A DNA stretch of 15,573 nt from an uncultured Gemmatimonadota bacterium (GTDB lineage: Bacteria; Gemmatimonadota; Gemmatimonadetes; Gemmatimonadales; Gemmatimonadaceae), in contig CAMPKM010000022.1 of NCBI GenBank assembly GCA_946887155.1, forward strand, positions 1 to 15,573, read 5' to 3'. The notes beneath the pieces are model-generated. The model was not told the DNA's origin, made no database searches, and saw only the letters and a program-made list of their open reading frames with translations. The position numbers and the translations under genes are program-made. Positions 13,208 to 15,573 of this stretch are shown here, one piece after another. Each line of letters begins with the position of its first letter. Position 1 is the first letter of the stretch.

Positions 13208-14119
13208 ACTATCGGTCGCGCTGCGCCAGCGGACGCTCCACGTTCCCCGGGCTGATCGCTCGATCCATTCGAGTACAAAGCCGGACTCGCGTTCCCGTCG
13301 CAGCAGCACGGCAAGCCGGCCGGAGGAGCGCACCCGCAGTACCCCGAGCAGTTCAATCGAACCCATGGACTCCTCGGCGCCGATTTCACGCCGGGAGAAG
13401 GTCACCGCGGGTTCCCGTCCGGCCCCTTCCTCGGTGAAGATGAGGATCTGTTCCTGCAGCGGGTTTGCTTCCTGGGCGACGAGCCGGACCACCTCGTAGA
13501 TCGTGATGATGGTGTCCGGAGTCACCTGGAAGCGGCTCGCCTGGCGAACGTTGAACGGCCGGCCCCGGAACGCCGCCGCCGTGTCGTCAGGCAGGCGTGA
13601 CGCGGCGAATGCGCCGTCCCGCGCACGGGCCGCGGAATCGGGTGCCGCCACCACCGGCAGCGAATCGAAGGCGAGGCCATCGACCGCCCCTTCGGGAAAA
13701 GCGAGCCGCCACGAGCCGGTCACGCCGGCGCCGGTCGCGAGCGATGCCGTTGGCCAGCCGACACATACGGAATCGAATTTCAACCCGGTCACACGCCCGC
13801 TGCCGGTGACGGTAGCACCATCGATCATCGTCAGGCTCGAACCTTCGACATTCCAGTTCGCTGACGTCAGCGTATCGAGCGCCTGCCCCGCGCCGTACTG
13901 CGGGTTGATCAACCACGCATTCGCTCCGTTGGCGACCCTGACGGCAAACAGGGATCCGGCGGCGCGATTCCACGTTGACGCGGGGGGCGTGGGCGCGGGT
14001 CCTTCCGGTGGCGGCACTTCTGGCGACGCCGTATCCTTGCCCGGCGCGCGATCACCGGAACAGGCGATGAGCGTAGCGAGCAGCAGGGTGTTCGAAAATG
14101 GGCGCAGCGCGCGTTTCAT
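13202..14119 (-). CDS. Predicted lipoprotein of unknown function
   Basis: A 305-residue exported protein. It has a basic start (MKRALRPF), a hydrophobic signal segment and a lipobox LIAC with Cys20 as the probable lipidation site. Then comes a Pro/Ala-rich linker (about 29-48) typical of outer-membrane lipoproteins. The mature part is mostly beta-strand-like, with WNRAAGSLFAVRVANGANAWLINPQ at about 50-74, then FDSVCVGWP, and a C-terminal stretch with LLRRERESGFVLEWIERSARGTWSVRWRS. I do not recognise a named domain. The ATG at 14119 is the obvious start because the signal peptide begins there. The gene is divergent from the UMF1 transporter across 78 bp and convergent with the MFS gene. Its TAG stop lies in a GTTAGGC motif. 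Confidence 0.75.
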   Translation of the reverse strand: MKRALRPFSNTLLLATLIACSGDRAPGKDTASPEVPPPEGPAPTPPASTWNRAAGSLFAVRVANGANAWLINPQYGAGQALDTLTSANWNVEGSSLTMIDGATVTGSGRVTGLKFDSVCVGWPTASLATGAGVTGSWRLAFPEGAVDGLAFDSLPVVAAPDSAARARDGAFAASRLPDDTAAAFRGRPFNVRQASRFQVTPDTIITIYEVVRLVAQEANPLQEQILIFTEEGAGREPAVTFSRREIGAEESMGSIELLGVLRVRSSGRLAVLLRRERESGFVLEWIERSARGTWSVRWRSATDSC

Positions 14120-14197
14120 TGGCGTTAATCTGGCTGGCCCGGCGCCATCGTCAACCGACTCGCTAGGCAGGGACCCCCGACACCACGGAGCGACCGC
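14120..14197. promoter_or_regulatory. Divergent promoter region, lipoprotein and UMF1 transporter
   Basis: This 78-bp gap must contain the starts of transcription for both flanking genes. GGAG at 14187-14190 lies seven bases before the GTG at 14198 and is a plausible ribosome site. On the lipoprotein side, TTAAC lies upstream of the ATG but I see no clean -35/-10 pair. No operator-like palindrome is evident. Confidence 0.4.
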
Positions 14198-15565
14198 GTG
14201 ACGACGACCGGCAGGACATCGTGGCTCGACCGGCTGGGACTGGGACGGCGGGAAGTTCGAGCGTGGGCGATGTACGACTGGGCGGTTTCGGCGTTGTACA
14301 CGACGGTTCTTACGGCCGTGTTCCCGATTTTCTTCATTAGGGTGGCGGCGGCGGGTTTACCCGAATCGCGTGGCACGCAGGCGCTCGCTACCGCCAACAC
14401 CATCGCTGCCATCATCGTCGCGGTGCTGTCGCCGATACTCGGTGCCATCTCTGACTACGCGGCGGCCAAGAAGCGCATGCTCGCCGGTGCCATGCTGGTT
14501 GGTGCGTCGGCCACCGCAGGAATGTTCTTCATCCAGCGCGGCGACCTGGTGCTGGCATCGACTCTCTTCGTCATCGCGATCATTGGCGCGACGGCAAGTG
14601 TCGTCTTCTACGAAGCGCTCCTGCCGCACATCGCCAAGACCTCTGAGATCGACCGCGTCTCCTCCGCCGGATATGCCATGGGGTATGTCGGCGGCGGCCT
14701 GCTGCTGGCGATCAATCTCGCCTGGATTCAACGTCCTGACCTGTTTGGTCTTCCGAGCGGCGAAGGCCTGACGCCGGCGCAGGCATCACTTCCGGCAAGG
14801 CTGGCTTTCGTCTCCGTGGCCGTGTGGTGGGTGGTTTTCTCCCTTCCGCTCTTTCGCCGGGTCAGCGAACCGGCACGGACGCTCGAGTCGGATGAAACGC
14901 GACGGGGATCGGTCATTGGGACCGCATTCACCCGGCTCGGCGAAACCGTTCGACAACTGATGGGGTTCCGGCAGGCGTTCCTGATGCTGCTGGCTTTCCT
15001 CATCTACAACGATGGAATCCAGACGATCATCAAGATGGCGACGGCGTACGGGACCGAGATCGGTATCGGCCAGTCGTCGCTGATCGCCGCGGTGCTGCTG
15101 GTGCAATTCGTCGGCGTTCCGTTCGCGTTTCTCTTCGGCATGCTGGCGTCGCGCATTGGCGCCAAGCGTTCCGTGTTCATCGGACTGGTCGCGTACGCGA
15201 TCATTACGGTGATCGGGTATTTCATGACAACCGCCGCGCATTTCTTCGTACTGGCCGCGCTGGTCGGCATGGTGCAGGGCGGGACGCAGGCGCTGAGCCG
15301 GTCCCTTTTTGCAACCATGATTCCGGCGCACAAGTCCGGCGAGTTCTTCGGGTTTTACAGTGTGTTCGAGAAGTTTTCGAGCATCTTCGGTCCGCTGCTT
15401 TTTACCATCACCATCGCCCTAACCGGGAGCAGTCGGAACGCCATTCTGTCCGTCATCGCCTTTTTTGCGATCGGCGCCGTGCTGCTGGCTTTCGTGGACG
15501 TCGAGAAGGGGCAGCGGGCGGCGCGCGAGGCCGAGGCCGAGTTGCGGCCGGTGCCGAGCGCCTAA
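14198..15565 (+). CDS. UMF1-family (Atg22-like) MFS transporter
   Basis: A 455-residue MFS protein with about twelve membrane segments. Family marks are AWAMYDWAVSALYTTV at 22-37, LGAISDYAAAKKRML (motif A equivalent) at about 81-95, FYEALLPHIA, and SSAGYAMGYVGGGLLL in the middle, the typical UMF1/Atg22 signature. Atg22 in yeast exports amino acids from the vacuole. The bacterial members are mostly uncharacterised, so the substrate is unknown. The start is a GTG with GGAG seven bases upstream and a short cytoplasmic lead-in before helix 1. It ends in GCC TAA CG, placing its stop codon inside the GCCTAACG octamer. Eight bases remain after the stop, so nothing can be said of the downstream context. 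Confidence 0.9.
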   Translation: MTTTGRTSWLDRLGLGRREVRAWAMYDWAVSALYTTVLTAVFPIFFIRVAAAGLPESRGTQALATANTIAAIIVAVLSPILGAISDYAAAKKRMLAGAMLVGASATAGMFFIQRGDLVLASTLFVIAIIGATASVVFYEALLPHIAKTSEIDRVSSAGYAMGYVGGGLLLAINLAWIQRPDLFGLPSGEGLTPAQASLPARLAFVSVAVWWVVFSLPLFRRVSEPARTLESDETRRGSVIGTAFTRLGETVRQLMGFRQAFLMLLAFLIYNDGIQTIIKMATAYGTEIGIGQSSLIAAVLLVQFVGVPFAFLFGMLASRIGAKRSVFIGLVAYAIITVIGYFMTTAAHFFVLAALVGMVQGGTQALSRSLFATMIPAHKSGEFFGFYSVFEKFSSIFGPLLFTITIALTGSSRNAILSVIAFFAIGAVLLAFVDVEKGQRAAREAEAELRPVPSA

Positions 15566-15573
15566 CGAGACTC

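Overview
The window looks like chromosomal DNA of a GC-rich, diderm bacterium. The MnmG sequence, the gene order and the frequent octamer CGTTAGGC/GCCTAACG make me think of Gemmatimonadota, but this is recognition from memory and no search was run. The first ~156 bases contain only C and G and look like a sequencing or assembly artefact at a contig edge. The last genuine codons of a DASS/SLC13-type anion transporter (to 287) emerge from it.

Left part (284-3376): a minus-strand pair, an ArsC/Spx-like protein lacking its cysteine followed by a TerC/Alx-type membrane protein. Divergent from them are a YheT-family alpha/beta hydrolase and a small membrane protein with two CxxC pairs. A 93-residue protein of unknown function converges on these, and both convergent stop codons sit inside one short palindrome.

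Central part (3451-10811): mnmG (tRNA U34 modification), a large GT-C-type membrane protein, then about 1 kb without a convincing gene, then parA, parB and a bactofilin gene. The non-coding kilobase holds a 51-bp tandem repeat, a 9-bp-stem hairpin, an AT-rich patch flanked by DnaA-box-like nonamers, a doubled GCCTAACG, one perfect palindromic parS site and one near-perfect parS site. This fits a chromosomal centromere region and possibly a replication origin neighbourhood. ParB loads at parS, ParA moves the ParB-DNA complex, and the adjacent bactofilin may be a cytoskeletal partner. rsmG, the usual neighbour of mnmG/parAB, is absent from the window.

Right part (10812-15573): a 368-bp gap with small hairpins, a Nif3/YbgI-type dinuclear-metal protein closely followed by an MFS transporter, a convergent minus-strand lipoprotein, and a divergent UMF1-family (Atg22-like) MFS transporter ending just before the window edge.

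Most notable: (i) the repeat- and parS-rich kilobase; (ii) an A8 slippery run in parB whose -1 frame (or an extra A) stops within two codons, exactly between the DNA-binding and C-terminal dimerisation domains; (iii) the octamer GCCTAACG, about ten-fold above chance, often overlapping stop codons or paired at gene ends like an uptake or terminator-associated signal. I see no CRISPR array, insertion sequence, rRNA or tRNA.
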